From assembly GCF_036199905.1 (NCBI RefSeq), contig NZ_CP108109.1:2480001-2544000 (forward strand): DNA of 64,000 bases. Reading direction: 5' to 3'. Position numbers and translations under genes: made by a program. The DNA comes from Streptomyces sp. NBC_00223 (GTDB lineage Bacteria > Actinomycetota > Actinomycetes > Streptomycetales > Streptomycetaceae). Positions 53,331-62,288 of the stretch are shown piece after piece. The notes under the pieces were generated by a model. That model was not told where the DNA came from. It was given only the letters and a program-made list of their open reading frames with translations, and searched no databases. Position 1 is the stretch's first letter. Every line of letters begins with the position of its first letter.

Positions 53331-54350
53331 ATGAACGCGAACAGCCTCACCCCCTGCACCCCGGACCGTCCCGCCCGCACCCACGACAGCGTCGTGACGG
53401 TCCGCCAGTTGCGCGAGTACGGGCTGGCGCCGGCCCTCATCGCCGAGCGCTGCCGGCCCGGCGGTCCCTGGCGGCAACTGCTCCCGCAGGTCATGCTGCT
53501 GCATCCGGGCCCGCCCAGCAGTGAGGAACGGGTGCGGGCCGCGCTGCTCTACGCCGGCCGCGACCCGGGCGCGCACGGCCCGGTCGGCGGCGGCCGGGAG
53601 GCGATGGTGACGGGCCTCGCCGCGCTCGCCCTCCACCGCTTCTCCTGTGTGCCGCCGCTGACCGGACTCCCCCGGATCGATGTGCTGGTGGCCCGGCAGC
53701 GCCGGCTGCGCGACGCCGGGGACGTCAGCATCCACCGGGTGCGCGAACTGCCCCGCCCGCAGGACGTCTGCGGGCTGCCCTGCGCCCCGGTCGCCCGCGC
53801 CCTGGCCGACGCGGTCGCGGAGTTGGACGACCTGGACACCGTACGGGTGCTCTTCGCCGAGGCGTTGCGCGGCGGGCACTGCGACGCCTCGGCCGTACTG
53901 CGCGAGCTGGAGGCCGCCGGGCTGCTGGAACGGCCGTACGTGCGGCGGGCGTTGGACGTGCTGCGGGCCGAGGACCGGGCGATGGCCGAGCAGCGGCTCT
54001 ACACGATGGTCCGCGGCCACGGTCTGCCCGACCCGGTGTGGAACGTCGAACTGGACCTGCCGGGCGGGCCGCCGCTGGGCGGGGTGGACGCCTACTGGCC
54101 CGAGCACGCGGTGGCGGTGGCCGTCGCCGCCGATCCGCACGCCGACGACGACCGGACCGACGACGACCTGGTGTGGGTGGCCAGGGCCCGGCAGCGCGAG
54201 CGCCTGGAGACGCTGGGCATCACCGTGCTCTACCTGACCCCGGCGAAGCTGTGGAGCGCCGTGGAGCAGCAGGCGGCCGTGGTACGGGCGGCGCTGTCCG
54301 GCTCGGCCGGCCGGACGCCCGCCGCCTATGTGGTGGTCACCCCCCGCTGA
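53331..54350 (+). CDS. AbiEi-antitoxin-like / DUF559-fold protein
   Basis: 339 residues from ATG 53331 (MNANSLTPCTPDRPARTH). N-terminal helix-turn-helix-like VTVRQLREYGLAPALIAERCRPGGPWRQL and VTGLAALALHRF resemble the AbiEi_4 antitoxin domain; the C-terminal part (YTMVRGHGLPDPVWNVEL...DAYWPEHAVAVAV) looks like the small endonuclease-fold tail that accompanies it, without an obvious catalytic set. No AbiEii nucleotidyltransferase partner is adjacent, so it is probably a solitary DNA-binding protein of unknown role. 210 bp upstream includes an AT-richer patch (53230-53300) likely to be its promoter. Confidence 0.65.
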   Translation: MNANSLTPCTPDRPARTHDSVVTVRQLREYGLAPALIAERCRPGGPWRQLLPQVMLLHPGPPSSEERVRAALLYAGRDPGAHGPVGGGREAMVTGLAALALHRFSCVPPLTGLPRIDVLVARQRRLRDAGDVSIHRVRELPRPQDVCGLPCAPVARALADAVAELDDLDTVRVLFAEALRGGHCDASAVLRELEAAGLLERPYVRRALDVLRAEDRAMAEQRLYTMVRGHGLPDPVWNVELDLPGGPPLGGVDAYWPEHAVAVAVAADPHADDDRTDDDLVWVARARQRERLETLGITVLYLTPAKLWSAVEQQAAVVRAALSGSAGRTPAAYVVVTPR

Positions 54351-54479
54351 GCGGATTCCTGCCACAGCCGCCCCACGAGAAGGTCAAAAACTTCCCAAAG
54401 ACCTGCCCATTCCTTCATTGTGAACGGTCATACGGTTCCGCGCTTCGAACAGACCCCGACCGTCCGAACAAGGATGCCC

Positions 54480-57400
54480 ATGCCACTCGTTCACATATCC
54501 GGGAAGAGACACGCGGCCCGCCTCGCGCTGGCCGCGGGTCTGGTCGCCGCGCTGACGGCCGCCGGGCCCGCGCTCGCGGTCGCCGACCAGGCGCCCTCCT
54601 CCCCCCTCACCGCCCCGACCGGTACCCCCGGCGCCGGCGGCGGTGCCCCGGCCGACGGCCCGGGCCAGGGCGCGCCCGCCAAGGACGCGTCCGACAAGCT
54701 CGGTTCGGCCGACGCCGCACTGCTGGCCCAGGCCAAGGCCGACCACGACCAGAGCGTCACCTTCATGGTCGCCACGACCCCGGGCGACACCGCGCAGGTC
54801 GTCTCCAAACTGCGCGAGCGGGGCGCCGGCATCGGCATGACGTACGACCAGCTCGGCTACGTACGCGCCACCGTGCCCACCGGCAAGGCGGATTCGGCGC
54901 TCACCGCGGCCCAGAAGCTCCCCCAGGTGCTGGCGATCGACCTCAAGCAGGAGATCACCCTGGACGACCCGGTCCCGGCGTCCGACGCCCCCGCGACCTT
55001 CGGCGGTCAGCGGCCGGGGCACACCACGACCTACCCCGGGCCGGACCGGAACACCCCGGCGAAGAACCCGTACCAGCCGTCCTTCGAGACCGGCGCGGTG
55101 GACTTCGTCAAGAACCACCCGGCCTACGACGGCCGCGGGATCACCGTCGGCGTCCTCGACACCGGCGTGGACGTCGGGCACCCGGCGCTCCAGAAGACCA
55201 CCACGGGCGAGCGCAAGATCGTCGACTGGGTGACCGAGACCGACCCGATCATCGACGGCGACGCCACCTGGCGGCCGATGGTCACCGCGGTCTCCGGCCC
55301 CCACTTCACCGTGTCCGGCCGCACCTGGACCGCGCCCGAGGGCTCGTACAAGTTCAGCACCTTCGCCGAATCCGCCACCATCGGCGGCGACATGAACGGC
55401 GACCTCAACCGCGACGGCGACACCACCGACGTGTGGGGCGTGCTGTACGACCCGGCCAAGGGGACCGTACGGGTCGACCTGAACAACAACGGCGACTTCA
55501 CCGACGACACCGCGATGAAGCCGTACAAGGACGGCTTCCAGATCGGCCACTTCGGCACCGACGACCCGAAGACCGCGATCTCGGAGTCGATCCCGTTCAC
55601 CATCGAGATCCGCAAGAACGTGCCCATGGACCCGTACGGCGGGACCTGGGTCGGTCAGACCGCGGACTTCGTCAACATCGGCCTCGTGCAGTCCGAGCAC
55701 GGCACCCACGTGGCGGGCATCACCGCCGCCAACGGGCTGTTCGGCGGCAAGATGAACGGCGCCGCGCCCGGCGCGAAGATCGTCTCCGCCCGCGCCTGCG
55801 CCTTCAGTACCGGCTGCACCAGCGTGGCGCTGACCGAGGGCATGATCGACCTGGTCGTCAACCGGCACGTCGATGTCGTCAACCTCTCGATCGGCGGCCT
55901 CGGTTCGCTCAACGACGGCGCCAGCGCCCGCGACCGGCTCTACACCCAGCTCGTCGACACCTACGGCGTCCAGCTGGTGAACTCCGCGGGCAACGACGGC
56001 GCCGGCGTCAACACCATCAGCGACCCCGGACTGGCCGACCACGTACTGAGCGTCGCCGCGTCCATCTCCAAGGAGACCTGGGCCGCGGACTACGGCTCGC
56101 AGACGTCCGCCGCCTACTCGGTGATGCCCTTCTCGGCGCGCGGCCCGCGTGAGGACGGCGGCCTCGCCCCGGTCCTCACCGCGCCCGGCGCGTCCGTCAA
56201 CGCCGTACCGACCTGGGAGCCCGGCGCGCCGGTGAAGGAGGCGGGCTACGACCTGCCGCCCGGGTACGCGCTGCTCCAGGGCACCTCGATGGCCTCCCCG
56301 CAGGTCGCGGGCGCCTCGGCGCTGCTGCTCTCGGCGGCCAAGGCGAACCGTCTCACCGTCCGCCCGGCGCAGTTGCGGACCGCGCTGACCAGCACCGCGC
56401 GCCCGATCGCCGGTTTCCACACCGTCGACCAGGGCGCCGGCCTCATCGCGGTCGGCCCGGCCTGGGACCTGCTCAAGCGCGGTGTCTCCGCCGACACGTA
56501 CACCGTGAAGGCCCCGGTGGACACCACCTTGTCGAGCTACCTCCAGACCCCCGGGTACGGCACCGGTGTGTACGACCGCGAGGGCGGGCTGAAGACCGGT
56601 CAGCAGCGCACGTACAGCGTGACCGTCACCCGTACCGGGGGCGCCGCCGCCGCGCAGCTCCAGACGCTGACCTGGGCGCACAACGACGGCACCTTCAAGG
56701 TCGAGGGCGGACCGCTGGTCAAGCTGCCGCTGGGCAAGGGCGTGACCGTGCGGATCACCGCCAAGCCGCGGACCGCCGGGGTGCACAGCGCGCTGCTGAA
56801 CCTGGACGACCCGCTGACCCGCGGCACCGACACGCAGATCCCGGTGACCGTGATCGTCTCCGCGCCGGTCGCCGGGCCCTCGTACACGCTGAGCCGCTCC
56901 GGTACGGCCGTACGGAATCTGACGACGGCGTACTTCGTGACCGTGCCGGCCGGCGTCACCTCGCTGGAGGTCGCGATGAGCGGTCTGAAGGCGGGCAGCC
57001 AGACCCGGTTCATCGCGCTGCACCCGTACGGCGTGCCGATGGACTCGACGCAGACCAGTGACTGCTACCCGAACTACACCAACCCGGCGAACGTCTGCCG
57101 GCCCGATGTGCGCTACTACACCGATCCGCTGCCGGGCGTGTGGGAGATCGACGTCGAGGCGCGCCGCACCTCGGCGCAGCTCGACAACCCGTACAAGCTG
57201 ACGGTCTCGCTGCTGGGCGTGGCCTTCGACCCGGCCGTGCGGACCCTGGACGAGGCGAAGATCGGCACGCCGACGCCCGTCGACTGGCAGGTCACCAATC
57301 GGTTCGCCGGGCTCCAGGGCACGTTGAAGGGCGGGCCGCTGGGCTCGGCCGTCGACGCCACTCCGACGATCGCGGAGGACGACACGCAGGTCACGCAGGT

Positions 57401-57842
57401 GACGCTGCCGACGGGTGTCTCACGTCTGGACGTCTCGATCGGTTCGCCCTCCGACACCGCGGCCGACCTCGATCTGTACGTGTACCGGGACGACGTGCTC
57501 GTGGCGCAGTCCGCGGGCGGCGGCTCCGACGAGTCGGTCAGCCTGTCGAACCCGGCCCCGGGTGAGTACACCTTCCTGGTCAACGCCTACTCGGTGCCGG
57601 CCGGCACCACCACCTACTCCTACGAGGACGTGTACTACTCCTCGGCCCTCGGCCAGGTCACGGTGGACGAGACGGCGAAGGTGAAGCTGGCCCAGGGCGC
57701 CCGCGCGCAGGTCTCGGCGTCCGTGCTGGCCTCCGGCCCGGCGCCCGCCGGCCGGCAGCTCTTCGGCCAGGTGCGGCTCCTGGACGCGCAGGGCTCGGTG
57801 GCGGGCACCGGCAGTGTGCTGATCACCAGGGCCGTTCCCTAA
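54480..57842 (+). CDS. secreted subtilisin-like (S8) serine peptidase, tripeptidyl-peptidase-II-like
   Basis: 1120 residues from ATG 54480, with AAGG six nt upstream; signal peptide about 1-35 (RHAARLALAAGLVAALTAAGPALA). A Gly/Pro-rich stretch and a propeptide follow. Triad: D227 (GVLDTGVDVGHP), H410 (EHGTHVAGI) and S603 (GTSMASPQVAG), with NSAGNDGAG at the oxyanion region. The D-to-H distance of 183 residues is far longer than in subtilisin (about 30) and matches the insertion of tripeptidyl-peptidase-II-type enzymes. After about 670 come beta-sandwich domains; the last holds DTAADLDLYVYRDD, a PPC-like domain. Likely an extracellular peptide-releasing enzyme feeding on protein. Terminator follows. 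Confidence 0.87.
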   Translation: MPLVHISGKRHAARLALAAGLVAALTAAGPALAVADQAPSSPLTAPTGTPGAGGGAPADGPGQGAPAKDASDKLGSADAALLAQAKADHDQSVTFMVATTPGDTAQVVSKLRERGAGIGMTYDQLGYVRATVPTGKADSALTAAQKLPQVLAIDLKQEITLDDPVPASDAPATFGGQRPGHTTTYPGPDRNTPAKNPYQPSFETGAVDFVKNHPAYDGRGITVGVLDTGVDVGHPALQKTTTGERKIVDWVTETDPIIDGDATWRPMVTAVSGPHFTVSGRTWTAPEGSYKFSTFAESATIGGDMNGDLNRDGDTTDVWGVLYDPAKGTVRVDLNNNGDFTDDTAMKPYKDGFQIGHFGTDDPKTAISESIPFTIEIRKNVPMDPYGGTWVGQTADFVNIGLVQSEHGTHVAGITAANGLFGGKMNGAAPGAKIVSARACAFSTGCTSVALTEGMIDLVVNRHVDVVNLSIGGLGSLNDGASARDRLYTQLVDTYGVQLVNSAGNDGAGVNTISDPGLADHVLSVAASISKETWAADYGSQTSAAYSVMPFSARGPREDGGLAPVLTAPGASVNAVPTWEPGAPVKEAGYDLPPGYALLQGTSMASPQVAGASALLLSAAKANRLTVRPAQLRTALTSTARPIAGFHTVDQGAGLIAVGPAWDLLKRGVSADTYTVKAPVDTTLSSYLQTPGYGTGVYDREGGLKTGQQRTYSVTVTRTGGAAAAQLQTLTWAHNDGTFKVEGGPLVKLPLGKGVTVRITAKPRTAGVHSALLNLDDPLTRGTDTQIPVTVIVSAPVAGPSYTLSRSGTAVRNLTTAYFVTVPAGVTSLEVAMSGLKAGSQTRFIALHPYGVPMDSTQTSDCYPNYTNPANVCRPDVRYYTDPLPGVWEIDVEARRTSAQLDNPYKLTVSLLGVAFDPAVRTLDEAKIGTPTPVDWQVTNRFAGLQGTLKGGPLGSAVDATPTIAEDDTQVTQVTLPTGVSRLDVSIGSPSDTAADLDLYVYRDDVLVAQSAGGGSDESVSLSNPAPGEYTFLVNAYSVPAGTTTYSYEDVYYSSALGQVTVDETAKVKLAQGARAQVSASVLASGPAPAGRQLFGQVRLLDAQGSVAGTGSVLITRAVP

Positions 57843-57879
57843 GCGGGACGGTTCCATGAGCGGGACCGTGTGCTGAACC

Positions 57880-57914
57880 GCGGGGCGGGCGCTCTTCCCG
57901 AGCGTCCGCCCCGC
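57880..57914 (+). terminator. subtilase terminator
   Basis: 15-nt arms GCGGGGCGGGCGCTC (57880-57894) and GAGCGTCCGCCCCGC (57900-57914), one G-U pair, loop TTCCC, followed by GTTTGTT. Confidence 0.8.
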
Positions 57915-58078
57915 GTTTGTTCCGCCGGCGCTCCCACCGCGGGCCGGGCGCGGACGGGCGGCGACGGCATGCGCGCCGCCCTCCCCCGGAGCGGGCGCCC
58001 CGCGCAAGGGTGGCCGAGGTAGGGGCGGGACCGCACGGGGTAGTCCTCATTCGCACCCCTGCGACCCCGGAGGCCCCG

Positions 58079-60166
58079 ATGGACCGCGTACGGCTCGCCG
58101 CGCTGTACGGCGTAGACCTCACCCACCGCCCCACCCCCACCGCGGAGCACCCCGTCCCCGACGACACCGTCGTGGCCGTGCTCGCCGCCCTGGGCGTGGA
58201 CGCCTCCACCCCCCGCGCGGTCCGGGACGCCCTGGCCGCGTACGACGCCCGCGCGGCCGAGCGCCTGCTCCCGCCGTGCACGGTGGTGCGGCCGGGCCGC
58301 CGTACCCTGGCCGACGCGCTCCCCGCCCTGCCCGCCGGCACCCGGCTCACCGTCGAGACCTCGGTCGGCGTCCCGCTGCCGGACGTCCCGGACGTCCCCG
58401 GCCGCTACGCGCTGCGCGCCGAGACCCCGGACGGCCGTACCGCGCGCGGCGACCTCGTCGTCGCCCCGACGTCCCTGCCCGGCCCGCCCGCCCGGACCTT
58501 CGGCTTCATGGCGCAGCTCTACTCGACGCTCTCCAGCCGCTCCTGGGGCATGGGCGACCTCGCCGACCTGGCCGACCTCGCCGCCTGGTCCGGCCGCACC
58601 CTGGGCGCGGGCTTCGTGCAGATCAACCCGCTGCACGCGGCCGTGCCCGGCAGCCCCACCGACCCGTCGCCGTACCGCCCGTCCTCGCGCCGCTTCCCTG
58701 ACCCGGTGTATCTGCGGGTCGAGGAGATCCCGGAGTTCGCGTATCTGCCGCCCGGGGCCCGTGAGCGGGTCGCGCGGCTGCTGAGCCGGGCCGCCGCGCT
58801 GCGGGACAATGTGCTGCTCAAGGAGGCGCTGATCGACCGCGACGCGGTGTGGGCGCTCAAGGCCGAGGCGCTGGCGCTGCTGCGCGAGGTGCCGCTGAGC
58901 CCCGGCCGCCGGGCCGCGTACGCCGACTTCCTGGCCGCGCAGGGCCAGGCGCTGGACGACCACGCCACCTGGTCGGCGCTGGCCGAGATCCACGGCACCG
59001 ACTGGCGTTCCTGGCCCGCGGGGCTGCGCGACCCGCGCTCCCCGCAGGTGGCCCGCGCCCGCCGGGAGTACCTCGACCGGGTGGACTTCCACTGCTGGCT
59101 GACCTGGCTGACCGACAGCCAGCTCGGCACGGCCCAGCAGTCCGCGCGTGACGCGGGCATGCCGGTCGGCATCGTGCACGACCTCGCCGTGGGCGTGCAC
59201 CCCTCCGGCTCGGACGCCTGGTCGATGCAGCATGTGCTGGCGGGCGGGATGTCGATCGGCGCGCCGCCGGACGCGTTCAACTCGCGCGGCCAGGACTGGG
59301 GGCTGCCGCCGTGGCGCCCGGACGCGCTGGCCGCCGCCGGGTACGCCCCCTACCGCGATCTGATCTCCCGGATGCTGCGGCACGCGGGGGGCCTGCGGAT
59401 CGACCACGTCATGGGCCTGTTCCGGCTGTGGTGGGTGCCCGAGGGCCGCCCGCCGACCGAGGGCGCGTACGTCCGCTACGACGCGGAGGCGATGCTCGGC
59501 CTGCTGGCCCTGGAGGCGTACGAGGCCGGGGCGGTCGTCATCGGCGAGGACCTGGGCACGGTGGAGCCGGGGGTCCGCGAGGAGCTGACCGACCGGGGCA
59601 TCCTCGGCACGTCCGTGCTGTGGTTCGAGCGGCGGTACGACTGCGCCGACCCCCGTCCGCTGCCGCCCGCCGCCTGGCGGGAGTCCTGTCTGGCCACGGC
59701 GACCACCCACGACCTGCCGAGCACCGCCGCGCGGCTGACCGGCGAGCATGTCGAGCTGCGCCACCGGCTGGGCCTGCTGACCCGCCCGCTGCGCGAGGAG
59801 GAGACCGCGGCCGCCGCCGAGGTCGCCGAGTGGATCGCGCTGCTCTGCCGGCTCGGGCTGCTGCCGGAGGGCTCGGCGGACGAGGAGGCGGTGGTCAAGG
59901 CCGTGCACCGGTTCCTGGCCCGTACCCCGGCCCGGATGGTGGGTGTGTGGCTGCCGGACGCGGTCGGCGACCGCCGCCCGCAGAATCTGCCGGGCACCTC
60001 GGACGAGTACCCGAACTGGCGGCTGCCGGTGGCCGGGCGCGACGGGACACCGCTCACGCTGGAGCAGCTGGCCGCCTCGCCCCGGCTGCACGCGCTGGCG
60101 GACGAGGTGCGGCGGGCGCTGTCCCCCGGTGGCGGCGCCTCCCGGCAGCGCGCCCGGCACCCGTAA
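58079..60166 (+). CDS. malQ: 4-alpha-glucanotransferase (amylomaltase, GH77)
   Basis: Disproportionates maltodextrins in maltose/glycogen metabolism. 695 residues from ATG 58079 with CGGAGG six nt upstream. A short N-terminal all-beta/helical extension is followed by the GH77 barrel: FGFMAQLYSTLSSRSWGMGD, GLRIDHVMGLFRLWWVPEG (catalytic Asp), VVIGEDLGTVEPGV (acid/base Glu) and THDLPSTAARLTG (third Asp). It is a lone gene here, with no other glycogen genes around. Confidence 0.94.
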   Translation: MDRVRLAALYGVDLTHRPTPTAEHPVPDDTVVAVLAALGVDASTPRAVRDALAAYDARAAERLLPPCTVVRPGRRTLADALPALPAGTRLTVETSVGVPLPDVPDVPGRYALRAETPDGRTARGDLVVAPTSLPGPPARTFGFMAQLYSTLSSRSWGMGDLADLADLAAWSGRTLGAGFVQINPLHAAVPGSPTDPSPYRPSSRRFPDPVYLRVEEIPEFAYLPPGARERVARLLSRAAALRDNVLLKEALIDRDAVWALKAEALALLREVPLSPGRRAAYADFLAAQGQALDDHATWSALAEIHGTDWRSWPAGLRDPRSPQVARARREYLDRVDFHCWLTWLTDSQLGTAQQSARDAGMPVGIVHDLAVGVHPSGSDAWSMQHVLAGGMSIGAPPDAFNSRGQDWGLPPWRPDALAAAGYAPYRDLISRMLRHAGGLRIDHVMGLFRLWWVPEGRPPTEGAYVRYDAEAMLGLLALEAYEAGAVVIGEDLGTVEPGVREELTDRGILGTSVLWFERRYDCADPRPLPPAAWRESCLATATTHDLPSTAARLTGEHVELRHRLGLLTRPLREEETAAAAEVAEWIALLCRLGLLPEGSADEEAVVKAVHRFLARTPARMVGVWLPDAVGDRRPQNLPGTSDEYPNWRLPVAGRDGTPLTLEQLAASPRLHALADEVRRALSPGGGASRQRARHP

Positions 60167-60220
60167 AGCACCCCCGGCCGCGCGGCCCGCGAGGGCGGTC
60201 ACTACATTGAGCGCGTGGAC

Positions 60221-60454
60221 ATGAAGCTCAACAAGAAGGCCGTACGCGCCGGGGTCGTCACCGCCGCTACGACGATGATGCTGCTGGTGTCGTCCCCCGC
60301 GTTCGCGCTGGCCCGCGACGACGGCGACGACCCGGGTTCCGGCCTCAGTGTCATCCAGACGCTCGGGCTGTTCGTGGCCTGCCCGCTGGTCCTGTTCGGG
60401 ATCATCGCGGGCGTGATCATGGTGACCGACAAGTCCCACAGGACGCACGACTGA
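60221..60454 (+). CDS. small secreted or two-span membrane protein
   Basis: 77 residues from ATG 60221 (MKLNKKAVRAGVV; GTG at 60215 possible). An N-terminal hydrophobic segment with AFALA looks like a signal peptide or first span; LGLFVACPLVLFGIIAGVIMV is a second helix; the C-terminus is positively charged. I do not recognise a family. It follows malQ by 54 bp but may be independent. Confidence 0.6.
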   Translation: MKLNKKAVRAGVVTAATTMMLLVSSPAFALARDDGDDPGSGLSVIQTLGLFVACPLVLFGIIAGVIMVTDKSHRTHD

Positions 60455-60473
60455 GGCTCCGCCTCACCGGCCC

Positions 60474-60512
60474 AGCCCCCGAAGCGCCGTCCGACCGGGC
60501 GCGGCGGGGGCT
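60474..60512. terminator. terminator between convergent small membrane protein and phospholipase genes
   Basis: Outer arms AGCCCCC (60474-60480) and GGGGGCT (60506-60512) with an inner GCGCC/GGCGC stem; imperfect but strong. Confidence 0.5.
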
Positions 60513-60571
60513 CAGTGCTGCCCGGAACCGGACGGCGCCGGCGAAGCGGGGGCGGAGGGCGCCCGGGAACG

Positions 60572-61999
60572 CTATGTGTGCGGGCGGTCGCCGTACTCCT
60601 GGCGGGGGAAGCGCTGTTCGGCCCCCGGCAGGGCCGGCTTCGGCAGCGTCGCGACCTCCTCCTTCGCCCTGGCCAGCTGGTCGGCCGTGTCCTCCGGCAG
60701 CCGCGGCGGCAGCGGCCGGGCGTCCGAGAAGCGGAACGCCGAGGTCAGATCGCCGAACGTACGCCGCCGCCACTGGCTGATGTTGGGCTCCTCGACACCG
60801 GTGAAGTGTTCGAGGAAGCGCAGCGCCGAGGTGTGGTCGAAGGTCTCGCTCGCCACCCAGCCGCCGACCGTCCACGGCGAGACGATGATCGCCGGGACCC
60901 GGAAGCCGCCGCCGATCGGCAGCCCCTGCACATACTCGTCCGGGGTGCCCTCCTTGGGGTTGGGCGGGACGACATGGTCGAAGAGGCCGTCGTTCTCGTC
61001 GTAGCTGAGGATGAACGCGGTCTTGGCCCACACCTTCGGGTTGGCCGCGATGGCCTCGATCTTCTGGGCCACGAAGTCCGCTCCGGCGGCGGGCAGATAG
61101 TCGGGGTGCTCCGACTGGTAGCTGGTCGGCATGATCCAGGAGACCGCCGGCAGCCGGTCGTTGCGTGCGTCGTCCTCGAAGGTGCCCTCGGGCTGCGGGC
61201 GCACCCCGCGCTCGTACAGCTGCGACCCGGGCTGGGCGTCCTTGAAGCTCTGGAAGCGCTCCAGGACGTTGCAGCCGTAGTCGTCCTCCTGCTGGTAGAC
61301 CTTCCAGCTGACGCCCGCCGCCTGGAGCCGTTCGGCGTAGGTGGTCCAGCGGTACGGCGTCGGAGCGGTGTTGTTGGTGATCGGGCCGCCCAGGGTGCCC
61401 GCGGCGTCAATGCTCGCGGTCATCCAATACAGCCGGTTGGGCCAGGTGGGACCCATCACCGAGGAGAAGTAGTGGTCGCAGATGGTGAAGGTCTCGGCGA
61501 GGGCGAACTGGAAGGGGATGTCCTCGCGGGTGTAGTAGCCCATCACATAGGGGCCGTTGGCGCCGTCAGCGGCGCGGTGCGCGGGCAGCCACTGGTCCAT
61601 CTCGCCGTTGTTCCAGGCCCGGTGCTGCACGGCCCAGGCGTGGCTGGTGGAGGGGATGGCCTGGGCGCTGCTGCTCGTGGTGTCCAGATGGAAGGGGAGC
61701 AGATAGCCCTCGGGGTTGACGTCGTCGGGCTGGTAGAAGACCGAACGCCCGGTGGACAGGATCCGCGCCTGCGGGTCGCCGAAGCCGCGGACGCCCGAGA
61801 GCGTGCCGAAGTAGTGGTCGAACGAACGGTTCTCCTGCATCAGCAGCACGACGTGCTCGATGTCGCGGATCGAGCCGCGGCGGGGCGGACCGGCCGCGAC
61901 GGCCTTCTGCACGCTGGGCGGCAGCAGGGACAGCGCCGCGGCGCCGCCGACGGCACCCGCCGCCGATCCGAGGAGCCTGCGTCGCGTCAACTCGGCCAT
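60572..61999 (-). CDS. Tat-exported phospholipase C / acid phosphatase-like phosphoesterase
   Basis: 475 residues from ATG 61999, with AAGGAGGA seven nt upstream. The Tat motif TRRRLLGSAAG and a hydrophobic stretch point to twin-arginine export. ENRSFDHYFGTL (the N, D and phosphate site), SEHPDYLPAAG, SYDENDGLFDHVVPP and RVPAIIVSPWTVGG are motifs of the bacterial phospholipase C/phosphoesterase family. It likely releases phosphate from extracellular phosphodiesters. A candidate PHO-box-like half site lies about 90 bp upstream. Convergent with the small membrane gene. Confidence 0.9.
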   Translation of the reverse strand: MAELTRRRLLGSAAGAVGGAAALSLLPPSVQKAVAAGPPRRGSIRDIEHVVLLMQENRSFDHYFGTLSGVRGFGDPQARILSTGRSVFYQPDDVNPEGYLLPFHLDTTSSSAQAIPSTSHAWAVQHRAWNNGEMDQWLPAHRAADGANGPYVMGYYTREDIPFQFALAETFTICDHYFSSVMGPTWPNRLYWMTASIDAAGTLGGPITNNTAPTPYRWTTYAERLQAAGVSWKVYQQEDDYGCNVLERFQSFKDAQPGSQLYERGVRPQPEGTFEDDARNDRLPAVSWIMPTSYQSEHPDYLPAAGADFVAQKIEAIAANPKVWAKTAFILSYDENDGLFDHVVPPNPKEGTPDEYVQGLPIGGGFRVPAIIVSPWTVGGWVASETFDHTSALRFLEHFTGVEEPNISQWRRRTFGDLTSAFRFSDARPLPPRLPEDTADQLARAKEEVATLPKPALPGAEQRFPRQEYGDRPHT

Positions 62000-62089
62000 G
62001 AACGTTCCTCCTTGAGCTGTCGGGTCCGGGGGCGCGGCTGTCGGGCCCCCTGGCACCTTCCCGGGGGTCGGGCGTGGGGCGATGGAGGT

Positions 62090-62100
62090 TCCAGGTGAAC
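62090..62100 (-). promoter_or_regulatory. PHO-box-like sequence upstream of the phospholipase C gene
   Basis: The minus strand reads GTTCACCTGGA, matching the 11-nt PhoP direct-repeat unit of Streptomyces (G-T/G-TCACC-type). Only one good unit is found; the neighbouring 11-mer (ATTGGCCACTT) shares only a few positions. Suggestive of phosphate control, not conclusive. Confidence 0.35.
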
Positions 62101-62236
62101 AAGTGGCCAATGTGCAAAGAGTGGTTGAGCACACAGTGCAGCCTCCGGCCGAGTCGCCACGACCGACGCGCCCGGCGGACCGCGGAGCCGCGCTCAAGAT
62201 CATCCGGCTGGACGTACGGCGGGCCGGGACGCAACA

Positions 62237-62264
62237 GTGCCCCGGGTGATCACACCCGGGGCAC
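62237..62264 (-). terminator. terminator of the second pepN
   Basis: GTGCCCCGGGTG (62237-62248) and CACCCGGGGCAC (62253-62264), 12-bp perfect stem, ATCA loop, 24 bp beyond the stop of the minus-strand pepN. Confidence 0.7.
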
Positions 62265-62288
62265 CGCCGTACGTCCTGCCTCGCGGAC

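Noticed and set aside
53230..53331. BldD or WhiB-type binding site in the AT-richer patch upstream of the AbiEi-like gene
   Set aside because: GTAACAACGGTTAGTGAC superficially resembles a developmental-regulator box, but the match to the remembered consensus is too weak.
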